The notes: generated from the sequence alone by a model not told the origin. Shown: positions 22,165 to 35,415, counted from the stretch's first letter. The stretch is DNA of 64,000 nucleotides from Steromphala cineraria (GCA_916613615.1 OU744725.1:66162575-66226574), one strand, 5' to 3'. A program made the numbers and translations.

Positions 22165-24695
22165 TGCATGAATCATTTTGAATCATATTTAGCTAATACA
22201 ACTTTATCTCAACATAGAGTTTCTTAACAAACATTTCTTTCATTTCTTATACTATAACTTATAAACTTAGTGCATTGTAATGCCATTGAGTGGATCATTT
22301 TCTTATCACAATCCTTTGAATCATATTTAGCCAATATAGTTTTAAACAACTTTCTCTCAACATACAGCTTCTTAACAAACATTTCTTTCATTTCTTATTC
22401 TATAACTTATAAACTTAGTGCAATGTAATGTCATTAAGTGGATCATTTTCTTATCACAATCCTTTGAATCATAGTTAGCCAATATAGTTTTAAACAACTT
22501 TCTCTCAACATACAGCTTCTAAACAAAAAATATTCTCATAAGTTAAACTATAACTTATAAACTTAGTGCATTGTAATGCCATTGAGTGGATAATTTTCTT
22601 ATCACAATCCTTTGAATCATATTTAGCCAATATAGTTTTAAACAACTTTCTCTCAACATACAGCTTCTTAACAAACATTTCTTTCATTTCTTATTCTATA
22701 ACTTATAAACTTAGTGCAATGTAATGTCATTAAGTGGATCATTTTCTTATCACAATACCTTTGAATCATATTTAGCCAATATAGTTTTAAACAACTTTCT
22801 CTCAACATACAGCTTCTTAACAATAGTTATTCTCATTACTTAAACTATAACTTTTAAACTTAGTGCAAGGTAATGCCATCGAGTGGATCATTTTCTTATC
22901 ACAATACCTTTGAATCATATTTAGCTAAAACAGTTTTAAACAACTTTCTCTCAACATACAACTTCTTAACAAAAGTTTCTCTCATTACTTAAACTATAAC
23001 TTATTAACTTAGTGCAAGGTAATGCCATTGAGTGGATCATTTTCTAATCACAATCCTTTGAATCATATTTAGCCAATATAGTTTTAAACAACTTTCTCTA
23101 AACATACAACTTCTTAACAAAAGTTTTTCTCATTACTTATACTATAACTTATAAACTTAGTGCAATGTAATGCCATTGAGTGGATCATTTTCTTATCGCA
23201 ATCCTTAGAATCATATTTAGCCAATATAGTTTTAAACAACTTTCTCTCAACATACAGCTTCTTAACAAAAGGTATTCTCATTACTTAAACTATAACTTAT
23301 AAACTTAGTGCAATGTAATGCCATCGAGTGGATCATTTTCTTATCACAATACCTTTGAATCAAATTTAGCTAAAACAGTTTTAAACAACTTTCTCTCAAC
23401 ATACAACTTCTTAACAAAAGTTTCTCTCATTACTTAAACTATAACTTATTAACTTAGTGCAATGTAATGCCATTGAGTGGATCATTTTCTAATCACAATC
23501 CTTTGAATCATATTTAGCCAAGATAGTTTTAAACAACTTTCTCTCAACATACAGCTTCTTAACGAAAGTTTTTCTCATTACTTAAACTATAACTTATAAA
23601 CTTAGTGCAATGTAATGCCATTGAGTGGATCATTTTCTTATCACAATCCTTTGAATAATATTTAGCCAATATAGTTTTAAACAACTTTCTCTCAACATAC
23701 AGCTTCTTAACAAAAGTTTCTCTCATTACTTAAACTATAACTTATAAACTTAGTGCAATGTTATGCCATTGAGTGGATCATTTTCTTATCACAATCCTTT
23801 GAATCATATTTAGCCAATATAGTTTTAAACAACTTTCTCTCAACATACAGCTTCTTAACAAAAGTTGTTCTCATTAGTTAAACTATAACTTATTAACTTC
23901 GTGCAATGTAATGCCATCGAGTGGATCATTTTCTTATCACAATACTTTTGAATCATATTTAGCTAAAACAGTTTTAAACAACCTTCTCTCAACATACAAC
24001 TTCTTAACGAAAGTTTTTCTCATTACTTAAAGGGGCAGTAGCACATTTTTAGGAGGAATATAAGGTGATGTTAGGAAAATGAAAATTAATGGTTCCAATT
24101 GAAAGACAATGCATTTAAACTACATGGAGCAGTAATAATATTAATATATAATGTAAAGTTTAGCCATGCGATTCCTTTTTCTTACACAAAATGAATTAAA
24201 GGTGTTCACACAAAAATGGCCGCCAATGGATTTTAGGTGAATCTTCATACTTTGTCCTCTGACTTTGGAAGATTGGCTTGTGTAATGAGATTTTTGACAC
24301 TATCAAAATAATACATTTAGCGTTAACGTACAATTATCAGTGACAATTTTAAAATATAAAATTATCAAAAAACGTGCTACTGCCCCTTTAAACTATAACT
24401 TATAAAATTAGTGCAATGTAATGCCATTGAGTGGATCATTTTCTTATCGCAATCCTTTGAATCATATTTAGCCAATATAGTTTTAAACAACTTTCTCTCA
24501 ACATACAGCTTCTAAACCAAAAAAATTCTCATTAGTTAAACTATAACTTATTAACTTAGTGCAATGTAATGCCATTAAGTGGATCATTTTCTTATCACAA
24601 TACTTTTGAATCATATTTAGCTAAAACAGTTTTAAACAACTTTCTCTCAACATACAGCTTCTTACGAAACGTTTTTCCTTATACTATTACTTATA
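22165..24695. repeat. ~147-bp AT-rich satellite array
   Basis: About 15 head-to-tail units of roughly 147 bases, marked by AACTTTCTCTCAACATACAG, AACTTAGTGCAATGTAATG, GAGTGGATCATTTTCTTATC and TTTAGCCAATATAGTTTTAA. Units alternate slightly (TTTAGCC against TTTAGCTAAAACAG), which hints at a two-unit higher order. A TTAA MITE interrupts the array. No gene is seen in it. Confidence 0.9.
24027..24391. mobile_element. TTAA MITE inside the satellite
   Basis: TTAA at 24027-24030 and 24388-24391. The termini are AGGGGCAGTAGCAC and GTGCTACTGCCCCT. The satellite unit is split and resumes right after (AACTATAACTTATAAA). TTAA duplications are typical of piggyBac-type transposition; no transposase is present. 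Confidence 0.85.
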
Positions 24696-25224
24696 AACTT
24701 ATCACATACTTAACGATACTTAATGATACTGGTAGTACTACGAGGACACATTTGGTAGTGAGCTAAACTATCGGGATCGAAAATGCAAAATCTAAATTTC
24801 TTATTCATCGTTATTGCTGTCGTTTCAGGTTATGTTTTGTAACATGCATAAGGTATATCATAATGTAGACTTGACCATAGTGACTGAAATTTCGTTAAAC
24901 CAAGGCATCTTTCGGAGGATGTCAACCATATTTCTAGCTTGGTAAATATGTATCCCTTTTTACACATTTTAAAAACTTTTAAAACTTTTTACGGGATAAG
25001 AAAAGGAAATCATTTTATATGATCACGTTTATTTTTTTTCACAAGCTATGGTTCCGAATAGTTTATTTCCATACTGAAAGGCCACAGGCCTGCAGTACAT
25101 AGAACTATGAATTAAATAATTTGGTTAAGTAGTCATGATTAATGCATGAAGCTTAATCACGACGTAGATCTTAATGTAATAGTAGAATTTATTATATACT
25201 CATGTAATCTTAGGATAGTAATAC

Positions 25225-25290
25225 AAGGGTGCAATACGGATTACGTCTTCAAATTCCGTATTGCACGGTAAATTCCGTATTGCACGATTG
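25225..25290. repeat. short direct and inverted repeat cluster
   Basis: AATTCCGTATTGCACG occurs twice in direct order (from 25253 and 25271), preceded by its inverse GTGCAATACGGA at about 25230. Confidence 0.6.
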
Positions 25291-25513
25291 CCGGTTCTAC
25301 TTTTTTCAAGCTTCGGCAATTCTAGCAACTTTCCGTACGTAAAAATCATTTTCCTTATTAGAACATCGGATTTGACGTATCTCAATGCATTGGTAACAAA
25401 CTTACTTTTTAATATGATATTGAAGAATAATATAGTGAGAAACTAGTGTTATCGTTAGTAAATAAACTGCAAAACAAAACTCCGAGAACATCGCCAGCGA
25501 CACTTCGCCCTTA

Positions 25514-25562
25514 TGACGTCATAGCCTTCAACGATTATGACGTCATTTCCATGGTGACGTCG
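25514..25562. promoter_or_regulatory. three clustered CRE-like sites
   Basis: TGACGTCA at 25514-25521 and 25538-25545, and TGACGTCG at 25555-25562. The full palindrome is the consensus for CREB/ATF bZIP factors. No confident gene start lies beside it, so the role is open. Confidence 0.35.
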
Positions 25563-25845
25563 TTTGAAAGGATCCCGTTTATCATATTCAGAACTTCATA
25601 AATAATTACTAAGGATAAACTTTTATCACTGTATTTTGTTTTCACACTTGAGAAAATTGCCTCTTACGTTTAACTACGCAAAATAAAGAGAAAATAAAAA
25701 GATAGTTGAGTTATCAAATCATCAGTCGAGCGTGTTATGGGTGTCGCCTTGTTCGCATTATGTATCAATGCGCAGTGCGACGTCTCGGATTATTTAAACA
25801 ATTCATAATTACTTTTAAAAAGGTTTAAAAGAGAGTATATAATAA

Positions 25846-25953
25846 ATACAGAACGTCATACGTGTGCATTTGGGTCGTTTGGTTCCTCCGCGTCCATGAC
25901 ATCTACTCGTTCAATACAAACGACCCAAATGCACACGCATGACGTTCTGTATA
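25846..25953. repeat. inverted repeat with ~34-bp arms
   Basis: The arm ACAGAACGTCATACGTGTGC... is answered by ...GCACACGCATGACGTTCTGT, with a loop of about 37 bases. Confidence 0.7.
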
Positions 25954-26268
25954 TGTATTGAGATGATAAAGAAAAAACAGTTACAGTCATTCTTTGATAA
26001 AATTTTGAGCTGTGTAAGCTGAACATGGCCTAACACTCTGCTTTCAGGGACAGTCTACAGGAGTAACCGCACTCACATTACTTAACAAAATAAATGTTCA
26101 AGTTTTAAAGAGATTGCATTTTTTCCATCGTTTAACATATTTGTAGAAAAGGTAACTTCAATGACCTTGATTTAATTGTAAGCATTAAGTAAGACCATTC
26201 AGCAAGCAGGTAAAAGATGAAATTTCAGTTATGATAAAAGGGCAGAATTGGTACTTTTCATGAAGACC

Positions 26269-26619
26269 CATTCTCTCCCCACAGAGGCAGATCAAGTCAT
26301 GTTGATACAGCCTCTGTTCTATTACGCCGACTTTGTGGGATAAAATGAGAGATGCCTGATTGGAGGCAATCAAAGTTAGTTGTGCAATCAGCGACGCTGT
26401 TCTTAAATCATCGTTTTGGCTACTGAATTAAGGCAACAGCATTGTGATATGAACCACCCTTTCTATGCGAGAAGCGTTGTCATTTGATAAAGAAATTCAT
26501 ATGTATTGTGATGCGGGGGTTTTCCGCCAGAGGAAACTGCCGGAACCCACGGATTTCGGCGTAATAGAACAGGGAGGCTAAATCAACATGACTTGATCTG
26601 CCTATGTTGGGAGAGAATG
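26269..26619. mobile_element. MITE with 9-bp target duplication
   Basis: The termini are CATTCTCTCCCCACAGAGGC and ...GGGAGAGAATG. The flanks ATGAAGACC (26260-26268) and ATGAAGATC (26620-26628) form a 9-base duplication with one change. Long terminal repeats plus 9-base duplications suit a Mutator-like source. Confidence 0.8.
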
Positions 26620-26639
26620 ATGAAGATCGTCAATTCCTT

Positions 26640-28920
26640 ATAATTAGAATTTTTTGCCGCGTTTAATGTACTGCTCTTTTGCAACAACCCTATTAGCCAC
26701 TGACAGTAAAGAAAAGTTTATAAAGTTTTAAACAATTGGTAGTAACATTTATATTTACTAATTTTACAGTAATTGCATATTGTTATCATACGTTAAAAAT
26801 TCTAATATCTTGTTTTATGTATCACAAGATATTCTAAGTTGCAGTACATAGTCATCTGTATAATTATTGAAATTTTTTAAGCATATGTTTGTATATATTT
26901 TTTTTATGTTTATAAGTTTTATTGATACTACATTGTATATCATATATACAATATCATGATCCTCTAGCAGTTGTTCTGAGGCTACGCTAACTTCCATGAT
27001 TTTATTAATTAAACTTTAATGCAAAACTTTCTATCCAAAGAAACATCTTTGCGAATTTAGCACCCCATCGTTTTCAACAGCCTCAAAATCAAAACTATAT
27101 GTTTCAAATTGCGTCTTTTTCTTATCCTTCACAAGGCATGTGGTTGTCAAACATATATACGGAAAAACATTATCATGAAAAACAGAATTTTCTTTTGACG
27201 ATGTTTACATAGTTTAATTTTGAAATTCCAACTTGAACTTGTAAGTTGATCAATAATTTCAAACTGCTCAATTGTTGGCGTGTCATATCTATATTTCCAA
27301 AAAATATTTGCAGTAAACAGCGGGGGAAATATGTGCAATTGAATTAATTGTTTATGTCATAGCAATTGTCTGAATAATTTATCAAAACAAAACGGTAATA
27401 GATTCTTTGCACCAAAATACAAATGCGCCTTAATATTGCAAATGATTAATTGTTTTATCTACAGAAATATCGGATATGTTCAGAGAGAATATATATCATG
27501 TATCAGACACTTCCTGGACAAACACACCTGTAAAACAATCATTATCACAACAATATACAGTATTCATTTGGGTAAAGTGATTTGAGGGAAATTAGAATCA
27601 TATATCAAAACAATAAAATATATCAAAAACATCCAAAAAGGCAAATTTAACCATGTATATCACAGACAAACTTTTATATATTTATATATATATAAATATA
27701 TTATATTTTTAATATTATATGATATCAGTGAAAACAAGTGTATTGCAAAAAACAGACTTATGTGACAATTCACAAAAATATAAATTTATGTTACAAAATG
27801 AACTTATTTTCCTTGAGAATGTTAAGTCATAGTCAATAGTTTATTAGGTTAAAAACCAAAACAGTATAAACTCAATATCTTCTTTGCACATGGCGGGGTA
27901 CATATTTGACAATGATAACTAAATTTGATGTAGTTCATAATAAATGTCCAAGAGTGTGGGTAAATGTAACTTAATCACACAAATTCAACTTTGTTTCTTT
28001 CTTTAAAGATATAATAAATACACTTTAATTTGCAGCGTTAAATTTTCAATATTGCTTTCAGATTTTAACAATTTGATGAACATGCTTACATTTTTTAACA
28101 GATCAGTAGTCAGATATCGTGTATATACGTAAATGAGTATACTTACTAGATTTGTTTCCTTTTCAGATGAATAATTAACAATCTTGTTAAATTGAAAGTC
28201 TTGTGCCTATTGTTAAAATGTGAAAGTATAAACTTAAAATATGGCCTTCCTCTATCGAGGAGAATAAAACGTAACACACTTTTCTCAGTTAATGGAAATA
28301 ATAATACAATATGAAGCATAATTTCATCTGTACTTTCTTTAAAGACAATCAACGTTGTGGAAATCAAATTAAAGGAAGGTTGCCCTACACGTGTAATAGT
28401 TTCACTCTCTATTTAGATCAACCACAATCAATCATTCCGACTTCTCATGAATGTTGACATTGCAAACATGATTTCTGTAAAATTATTGATATCGAATTTG
28501 TTCTCAACACCACGACTAAGTGGTCGATTTAAATTAATCACAAATAACGCCCTGTTTATCTTTGAAGATATAATTCAATTCAATTTCAAAAATGGTATAT
28601 ATAAACACGTATTTATATATTTATTTAAAATATAAAAAGTATCAATCGTGGAGAAGTATATATGAAAGTTTTTTAAAAATACAGAGAAGATGTGAATCAA
28701 CTTTCAAAATCATAACTTTTTTTTTTCAATATGCATATTTCTGCTTCTTGATTCGAAGCTTCCTCTTGAAGTAAAACAGCAGTCATAAATAGTCTTCAGT
28801 GTATCCAAGTAACAACACAACACAACACAAACAGCAAGTCAATCAACAATCGTCCTGGTGAGTTATCCCCTCTTAAGTCTAATGGGTTTGAATTAGCAGT
28901 GATAGGATTAGGGAATTGTG
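26640..28920. other. AT-rich non-coding stretch
   Basis: Apart from the short exon copy at 26950-26986, I see only weak open frames and TA-rich runs (27670-27720). No convincing gene is found here. Confidence 0.5.
26950..26986 (-). pseudogene. lone copy of the cationic-peptide gene's acidic exon
   Basis: The minus strand after an AG encodes Val-Ala-Ser-Glu-Gln-Leu-Leu-Glu-Asp-His-Asp-Ile, then GT. It matches exon 3 of the peptide gene at 32440-32486 (Ala-Ser-Glu-Gln-Leu-Pro-Glu-Asp-Asn-Asp) in both DNA and frame. I cannot find the matching signal-peptide exon upstream on this strand, so it may be a gene relic or part of an unrecognised paralog. Confidence 0.45.
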
Positions 28921-28929
28921 GCACTGTTT

Positions 28930-29310
28930 AATGAAGGAGGAAATTTTGAAATGAAATAATGTTCCTTTGTAAGTAATTGTGATGTAATGTCACCTCCATT
29001 ATTGAATATTTCGTAAAAAGGGAAAATTTTAAATGCACCATTACTACATTTAGATATATGTTTACTATCTTATAAGTGTCTTAAATTATCATCTCTTATT
29101 TGTTGTTTGTGAACTGTTACTCTGTTTTGTAAATTATTTGTTTGTCCAATGTATGTTAGAGCACAATTTTCACAAGAAATGACATAAATGACATTTTTGA
29201 TTTACATGACATGCTGCTTTTGACAATGAAAGTCTATACCATTCTTAAAAGTTGTTGTCGAGCCTTCCTTTTGATACGGGCATGTTCCACATCTTTTATC
29301 TAAACTTTTT
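28930..29310 (-). pseudogene. Penelope-like retroelement fragment (GIY-YIG end)
   Basis: The minus strand from about 29300 reads Arg-Cys-Gly-Thr-Cys-Pro-Tyr, then Asn-Val-Ile-Tyr-Val-Ile-Ser-Cys-Glu-Asn-Cys and Thr-Tyr-Ile-Gly-Gln-Thr (about 29150). It ends with Phe-Lys-Ile-Phe-Pro-Phe-Tyr near 29020. These are the linker and GIY-YIG endonuclease motifs of Penelope-like elements. In-frame stops and frame changes show it is dead, and the reverse-transcriptase part is not seen. Confidence 0.65.
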
Positions 29311-29319
29311 TTCACACTT

Positions 29320-31260
29320 GGTATATTTTGCACTTGTTAGCAATTTTTCAAGTTTTTGGGCTGACGTTTACTTTTTTATTTTTTATTTGTTTGTTTTTTT
29401 AGGTAAGATGCAACCTGATCAAATTTTTTGAAGTATATATTTATGTGGCAAACATGAGTAATAGAATTATTAATAGAGATCCTTTTTACCATTTGTTACC
29501 ACTACAAGTAAGTGGGCGATATTTCCGTGTTTTCTATCAAAAACACGTGTTGTTCGTGCATGTCCTGTTTACCTGTGAAGTTGTTAATCATCTATGGGTA
29601 AGGTATATAAGCTAGGCATAAAATACGATAATCATATGCAGATTTTCCTCTACCTAAAGGTAAGATGTACCGCTAGATCTCTGTAAATCTTGGTCAAGTA
29701 AAACTGTGTCATTCACTTCGAATACTTGAATAATATGATTATCTCTTTATTTGAGTTTTTTTATGTTCGTAAATCATTTTCGATTACTTCGAATTAGGTT
29801 TTTTAATGTATCCTATTTTGTTACACATTGCTTTGTTTTCATTTTGGACAATATGACATTTTCTCACGTCACGAGATGATATAGAAATTATATTCGGCCA
29901 AGACAATGAAATAGTCCAATTCCTGACATTCGTGAACCAATTTAAATTCGTAGATCATTCGTTTTCCATTGGTAACTCATTCGTTGAGTTTGTAAACAGT
30001 TGTTGGACATTCGTGGTTGATAATTCTGATGGTATCAACCCGAATTACCTACGCATCATCTACGAATCTATCGCAAACAAATTCGTTATTTTGATAGTTC
30101 ACTTAATGTTCCATCTAAGTAAATTTAGATCAACAGGTTTTATAAATGGTCATACTATAATCTAAGATTGACTGGTAAGACGGGTCGTCATGCTGAACTC
30201 CGAAATCCGCCGCTCGGCGAATCAGAAAAGATGTGTCATCTAGCTTGACGTTAAAAAAAACTCAGCCGCACTCTTTTCAAATTGATGCAGTTCTATTCGG
30301 AGCTCTTTCATTCGGGGCGGAGCAGAGCGACCATTCCCATGAATGATGTATCATATTTGCATTTTCAAATGGTTTAGCGTATTTGCTAGATGTCAATCAC
30401 AAATGATGATTGCACATCGCACATATACTGACGTGCCGAATAATAATCACAAAGTTAGAGCATGATAAATTCCAATATCTACGAAAAACTGCATCGAGGG
30501 GAAATAACCATAACCGTTGTTTGTACTAATGTCTTTAATTGCCATCCAAATAATATAAAAAAGATTAATTATTTTCATTCATAAAACCAAAAGTAGTTCA
30601 AACAATCATAATATAATCATATTAATGATATTTTCTTTATCAGTATCAAAAGCAGGATTTATTTTTCAGAATGCACTTAAGAAATAAAGTTCGCTCTACC
30701 CCAATGTGTTTTGTAATAAAGTATAGTTTTGCCCTGAACTATTATAGTTAAAACATGAGGACGGATAGTCGATACACTGTAATTAAGAACAGTCCATAAG
30801 CTATTATACTTTTCTTCCGTTCACGCCTTGAGTGAGCGACTTGGAACTGTTTGTGACGCTGTATTTAATTGACCAATTCGCGAATTCCTTATTTGCACAC
30901 GAAAGTTCATCTGGACGACGACCTCTCACTATCGCCAATATCAACAATATGACATAATACAAAACCTAATTTTATCAAGATTGCTTAATGTTTAAATGGT
31001 GGGCTATTTCAGTCAGAATAATAAAATGCCAGAGGCGTTATTTCGATGAAAAGGTTTAGTACACGTTTTGCAAAACTGTCAAACATATGATTCAGTTCTT
31101 CTTTGGCGTGTTTAAAGACTCTCTGCTTCCCGAGGCCCGTGTACTCAAACATAATGATCCGAAGTAATGGTCATCCAAATCAAGATATCATTTCAAAGGA
31201 ATCGTTTATTTGTCAAGTATTAAATGTCGAATAACACATATCTCAAGATGTAATATTGAT
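29320..31260. other. non-coding stretch upstream of the peptide gene
   Basis: No supported gene. A 77-codon open frame at 29932-30165 has no recognisable domain. Around 29930-30060 the word ATTCGT recurs many times. Confidence 0.4.
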
Positions 31261-31376
31261 TTATGAGAAAAATGAGAACTAAAAAACTAACTTACAAACG
31301 TTTCAAGACTCTAATCGGAGGTCATAACATTTGGTTAACGTCTCTCTGTATTTCAAGCCTTTCTGCTTCTAGGAGC

Positions 31377-32736
31377 ATGAAACTGTTGTTAGTTCTCCTG
31401 ATTGTGTGCCTGGTGGCGCCCTCTATCGAGTGGGGACGGAGGAGGAGTAGGAGAAGATGGTTTCGAATCAGGGTTCCTAAAGTGATCAAGGGAGCAATTA
31501 TTGCAGCTAAGGTTGCTCCCCTGATTGGCAAACGAGGTAGGAAGTGTGAACTGATACCTAATTATTATTTTTTTCTCAAAAAAGGGAACTCTTTGAGAAT
31601 AGAAAAAGAGAGAATCAATGTGTTTTAACGAACCCCGAGTCTGGTGATCTCTCGGTTTCAAATTCTATTTCCTCATCAAGAGTATTAAAGAGGCAGTAGC
31701 ACGTTTTTTGATAATTTCATAATTTAAATATTTTACTGATAATTGTTAGTTAATGCTAAATTTATTATTTTGAAAGTGTCAAAAACTTCATTACACAAGT
31801 CAATCATCCGTAGTCAGAGGGAAAAGTATGAAGATTGTGAACACCTTTAATTCATTTTGTGTAAGAAAAAGGAATCGCATGGCTAAATTTTACGTAACAA
31901 TTAATTTTCATTTTCCTGACATTATTATATTCCCCTAAAAACGTGCTACTGTCCCTTTAAAAGCTTTTCATATTATTTTCAACAAGTGGATCAAAACATT
32001 TTCCCATATCTTGATACCTGAAATCAGTTTCTCCAACGTTCATACTTTAATGGCATAATGATATGAATTATTTATGATACATGTTTTCATTTAATCCAAA
32101 CAGATGATCTGCCCTTGGAAGACGTGGAACAAACAGATCTGCATATGCCATTCACTGATCGAGATGCAGAAGCTTTACAAGAACTAGAAAAAGAATACCG
32201 AGGTAAATGAATAAATATTGTAAAAGCAGAGTTCAATTTAAGAGTAAAAGATAAAATTTAAACATTCATGAGAATGAAATTTGGTAAATAGTGCGTACAT
32301 ATTTATTTATTTTTGTTTGTCAATACGCCATTCATAAACGACACAGAAGTTGTGTATATGGAAACTGTAAATAAGATATTTTTAAACTTAACCTTAAAAG
32401 CTAAACTAAAGTCGTTTACATTCCTTTGCTGTTATAGAGTAGCTTCAATAGCTTCAGAACAACTGCCGGAAGATAACGATGTTATGGTAAGTGTCAATAT
32501 AACAGCTCTTGATTATTTAAGAGATAAGCATTACAATTGTACAAAGCAAATGTCATTTGCAATACTGATTGACATTTTGTTGCAAATAAAGACATGTTAT
32601 GATTCATTAAACAAGATAATAGCTTAATTGTTATATGAACAACAAAATGCGTTTGAACTTAACATGCTTATATTTACAACGAACTAGATAAAATGAGAAA
32701 TAACTAAATACATGATTTATCTTTGTTTCAGAAATA
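31377..32736 (+). CDS. candidate amidated cationic antimicrobial peptide precursor
   Basis: Exon 1 codes from ATG 31377 to 31536 (donor CGAG|GTAGGA). Exon 2 is 32104-32202 (acceptor CAAACAG, donor CGAG|GTAAAT), exon 3 is 32440-32486 (donor ATG|GTAAGT), and exon 4 starts at 32732 after TTTCAG and stops at TAA 32735-32737. All phases join. The product would be a signal peptide (Met-Lys-Leu-Leu-Leu-Val-Leu-Leu-Ile-Val-Cys-Leu-Val-Ala), then about 30 residues with an Arg-rich start (Gly-Arg-Arg-Arg-Ser-Arg-Arg-Arg-Trp) and an Ile/Val/Ala/Lys amphipathic part. Gly-Lys-Arg follows exactly at the exon 1 end, then an acidic tail of about 50 residues (Asp-Asp-Leu-Pro-Leu-Glu-Asp...). Gly-Lys-Arg is the classic cleavage and C-terminal amidation signal. 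The plan resembles tunicate styelins/clavanins and linear molluscan peptides; the family is not identified. If exon 3 starts at 32438 instead, the protein ends there with Glu-stop. A polyadenylation signal AATAAA is near 32860. CTTCTAG just before the ATG could end a 5' non-coding intron. Confidence 0.6.
31685..31960. mobile_element. TTAA MITE in intron 1 of the peptide gene
   Basis: TTAA at 31685-31688 and 31957-31960. The ends are AGAGGCAGTAGCACG and CGTGCTACTGTCCCT. At about 276 bases it is shorter than the full 360-base form because of an internal loss. Confidence 0.85.
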
Positions 32737-32879
32737 ATCAAGCTGTTCAATGTCAATGACAGTTAAAACATCTCCACACAGCACAATTAAATCATTATTC
32801 CTTCAAAAAGCATTTTCGTCTTGTTTTCCTTGCGAATAATAACTTTAAAAAAGGGATATTAAATAAACTCAGTCGTTCT

Positions 32880-33191
32880 TTAAAGGGGCAGCAGCTCCTT
32901 TTTTGGAAAAAACTTATTTTTTCAAATATCAACAATAAACATTAGTTAATGTTATAAGTATTATCCTCAGAGGGTTTGATAATCCAAGCATACCTAGTTC
33001 CAGAAGAAATGATCAGGAACCAAGCAAATACCATTGGGGGCCATTTTTGTGTGAATACCTTTCATTCATTTGAGGTTGGGAAATTGATTCTCATAATTTT
33101 TCTGACTTATCTTGTAATAGGTAACATAACATTCTTTTCGTTTTGGTGAGATCTTATTATCTTATTAATAAACCTGCTACTGCCCTTTTAA
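32880..33191. mobile_element. TTAA MITE just downstream of the peptide gene
   Basis: TTAA at 32880-32883 and 33188-33191. The ends are AGGGGCAGCAGCTCC and CCTGCTACTGCCCTT. It is the most diverged copy in the interior. Confidence 0.75.
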
Positions 33192-33194
33192 AGG

Positions 33195-35415
33195 TGGCTG
33201 TTTATGGGTATACTATCTTCACGTAAAATACAGCTAGTGCTAATAAATCAAACAGCAATATTGCTTGTGGGTCTGAATGGTTTCACATAAAATAGCTAAG
33301 ATTATGTTTTCAGGTGTTTTCTCTTAGACAAAGCTGCTAAGAGTGGCGTTAAACGATGAAAGATCACCTTGGGTTGTAAACCATAAAACATTACTTTGAA
33401 GCTAATTTGATTGAATGAAAGTTACAGTTGTATACCGACTTATTTTATGCTAAGCAATACGAGATTTACTTTTATCAGTTCTAGAAACGTCTGTAAGCCT
33501 ATAAGTGTCTTATCACTTTTTCAAGTCAGTGAAAATATCACACAGGGCATCATTACATGTACAAGGAGTTGACGTCACTTCTACAACCGCTCTTGATACA
33601 AAAAGGGCTGATTATATTTACATGTAAATTGTTCAACAAAAGTACAAGTATTACCATCATATGTTAAAAAGCAATCTAAATAATCAACTCAAATATAGTT
33701 TGAAATATAACTATGACATATCAACATTTTTTAAACAGATTGACTATAAAGTTCTTCAAATTTCGTCTTCGAAAAAGTATTTATTTGTCTTTCAAATATT
33801 TCAAATGTTTTAAATTGTGCTGGAATAAACAAAAGATGCAAAGCTATTTGCAATAGTATTTAACTACATGTGGCCTTTTATTCATAGAATTCACTGGAAT
33901 ATTTTGGATTTTCTTTAAAAACACTTATTTGATTAAAAAAGGTATCATTCACTTCTAAATGGTTTTAAACGTGTTTATAAATAATAAATATCATAAAGAA
34001 CGATAAAAAAATAATGAATTGTATCAGTTTAAGATAAATTTCCTCAATTCTTCTGAAGACAATATCTATTAAGCATCATCTTTATATACATTCGATTTTT
34101 ATATAGATACTCAGTAACAATAAATCAAACTTATTTTCTACTTTTTGTATCGTTTATCTGTTTTATCAAATTCCTTCAAGTGGTCACATCATTTTTCAGA
34201 TTTTTATCTTGGAAATGTCTAGATACTAGTCATCATTTAGACTACCTTAATACAGAAATACATCCTATACATTAGCATTTCTCATTGATTTTCCCGGGCC
34301 ATCTTCTGGACTAAATAAGTTCTAGTATATTATATTAATTACACTTTATTCCAATAAAAGATTCATGTCAATATAAAAACGTGTTCTAATTGTTTATAAA
34401 ATAGTAAAAATTTGGTGTTTCACAGGATATGTTAGATAAAAGGAAGAAGTATGCATTTGTTACACTATAGCTAAACTTATGTGTGCCATGTCTTCGGATG
34501 TAACAAAGATTTGCACTTTAAAAGGAAGCCCTTGTTTCCAGCTGTATTTGAACAGGCAAATTTATTTCGTACTTAGTTTTTAAATGAGATTCACATTTTT
34601 CGTTTGGCGATACCATAAATTGACATTAGTTGTTACTATTAAGCTATGTCAACAATTGAAGCATGTGTATGTGTAACACGATGTTTTGGGGATACCGGAT
34701 AACCTAAATCGGTATGGATACGGCAAAATTTCAATTTTAAATTTAATTTTTATCCGTAAAACTGTATGGTAAATATAAATTGATAATGAAATTATCATAT
34801 TAAATAATCGATATGTTTGATGGGTTTATTCTTCAAAACAAATCTTGGCTGTTATGAAGTCAGTCTTATTTCTTCTATTGTCTTGTTTTACACAATTTGG
34901 TTTTGGAAGTTTCTCAATAAACTTAAACTATATTATACTGAATATATTACACATTTTAAACTATAAAATATGTTATAATAATGAAACAAGGACAACAATT
35001 TTGGACGTGTACTAAATGTTCTTAAATAGTCATATGCATTTCAATGTTCACAAATCTACGTTGAAAAAATCAGCAAACAGGCCATTTTCAGTTCCTTTTT
35101 CCACGGATGGAATTACTTTTGAAGAGCAAGTCTATGCCTTCTATTGAAATAACACAACAAAATAACCATTTATCATATGGATAACGAAAGTTGCTAATGG
35201 TTCTCAATGCCTGTAAATGAAAAATAACTTCGAAACCAAGTGAACGATTAGAGAACTTTACAGGCACTCATGGTCTCAATGTTATCTATTGTCTAACATC
35301 ACCGGAAAGTACTTGGACAAGACAATGCATAAGTTATGATAAGGGGTGATTATGATGAAGATGTAGTTCTTAATGTAGAGCATTATTCAAAGGGCTGTTT
35401 TATTCAGAAGCAAGC
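33195..35415. other. AT-rich non-coding stretch
   Basis: I see no coding segment with a recognisable domain and no clear repeat family in this stretch. Confidence 0.5.

Noticed and set aside
22165..24695. Regularly spaced repeats, checked as a possible CRISPR array
   Set aside because: Units are contiguous with no unique spacers, and the genome is eukaryotic; this is a satellite.
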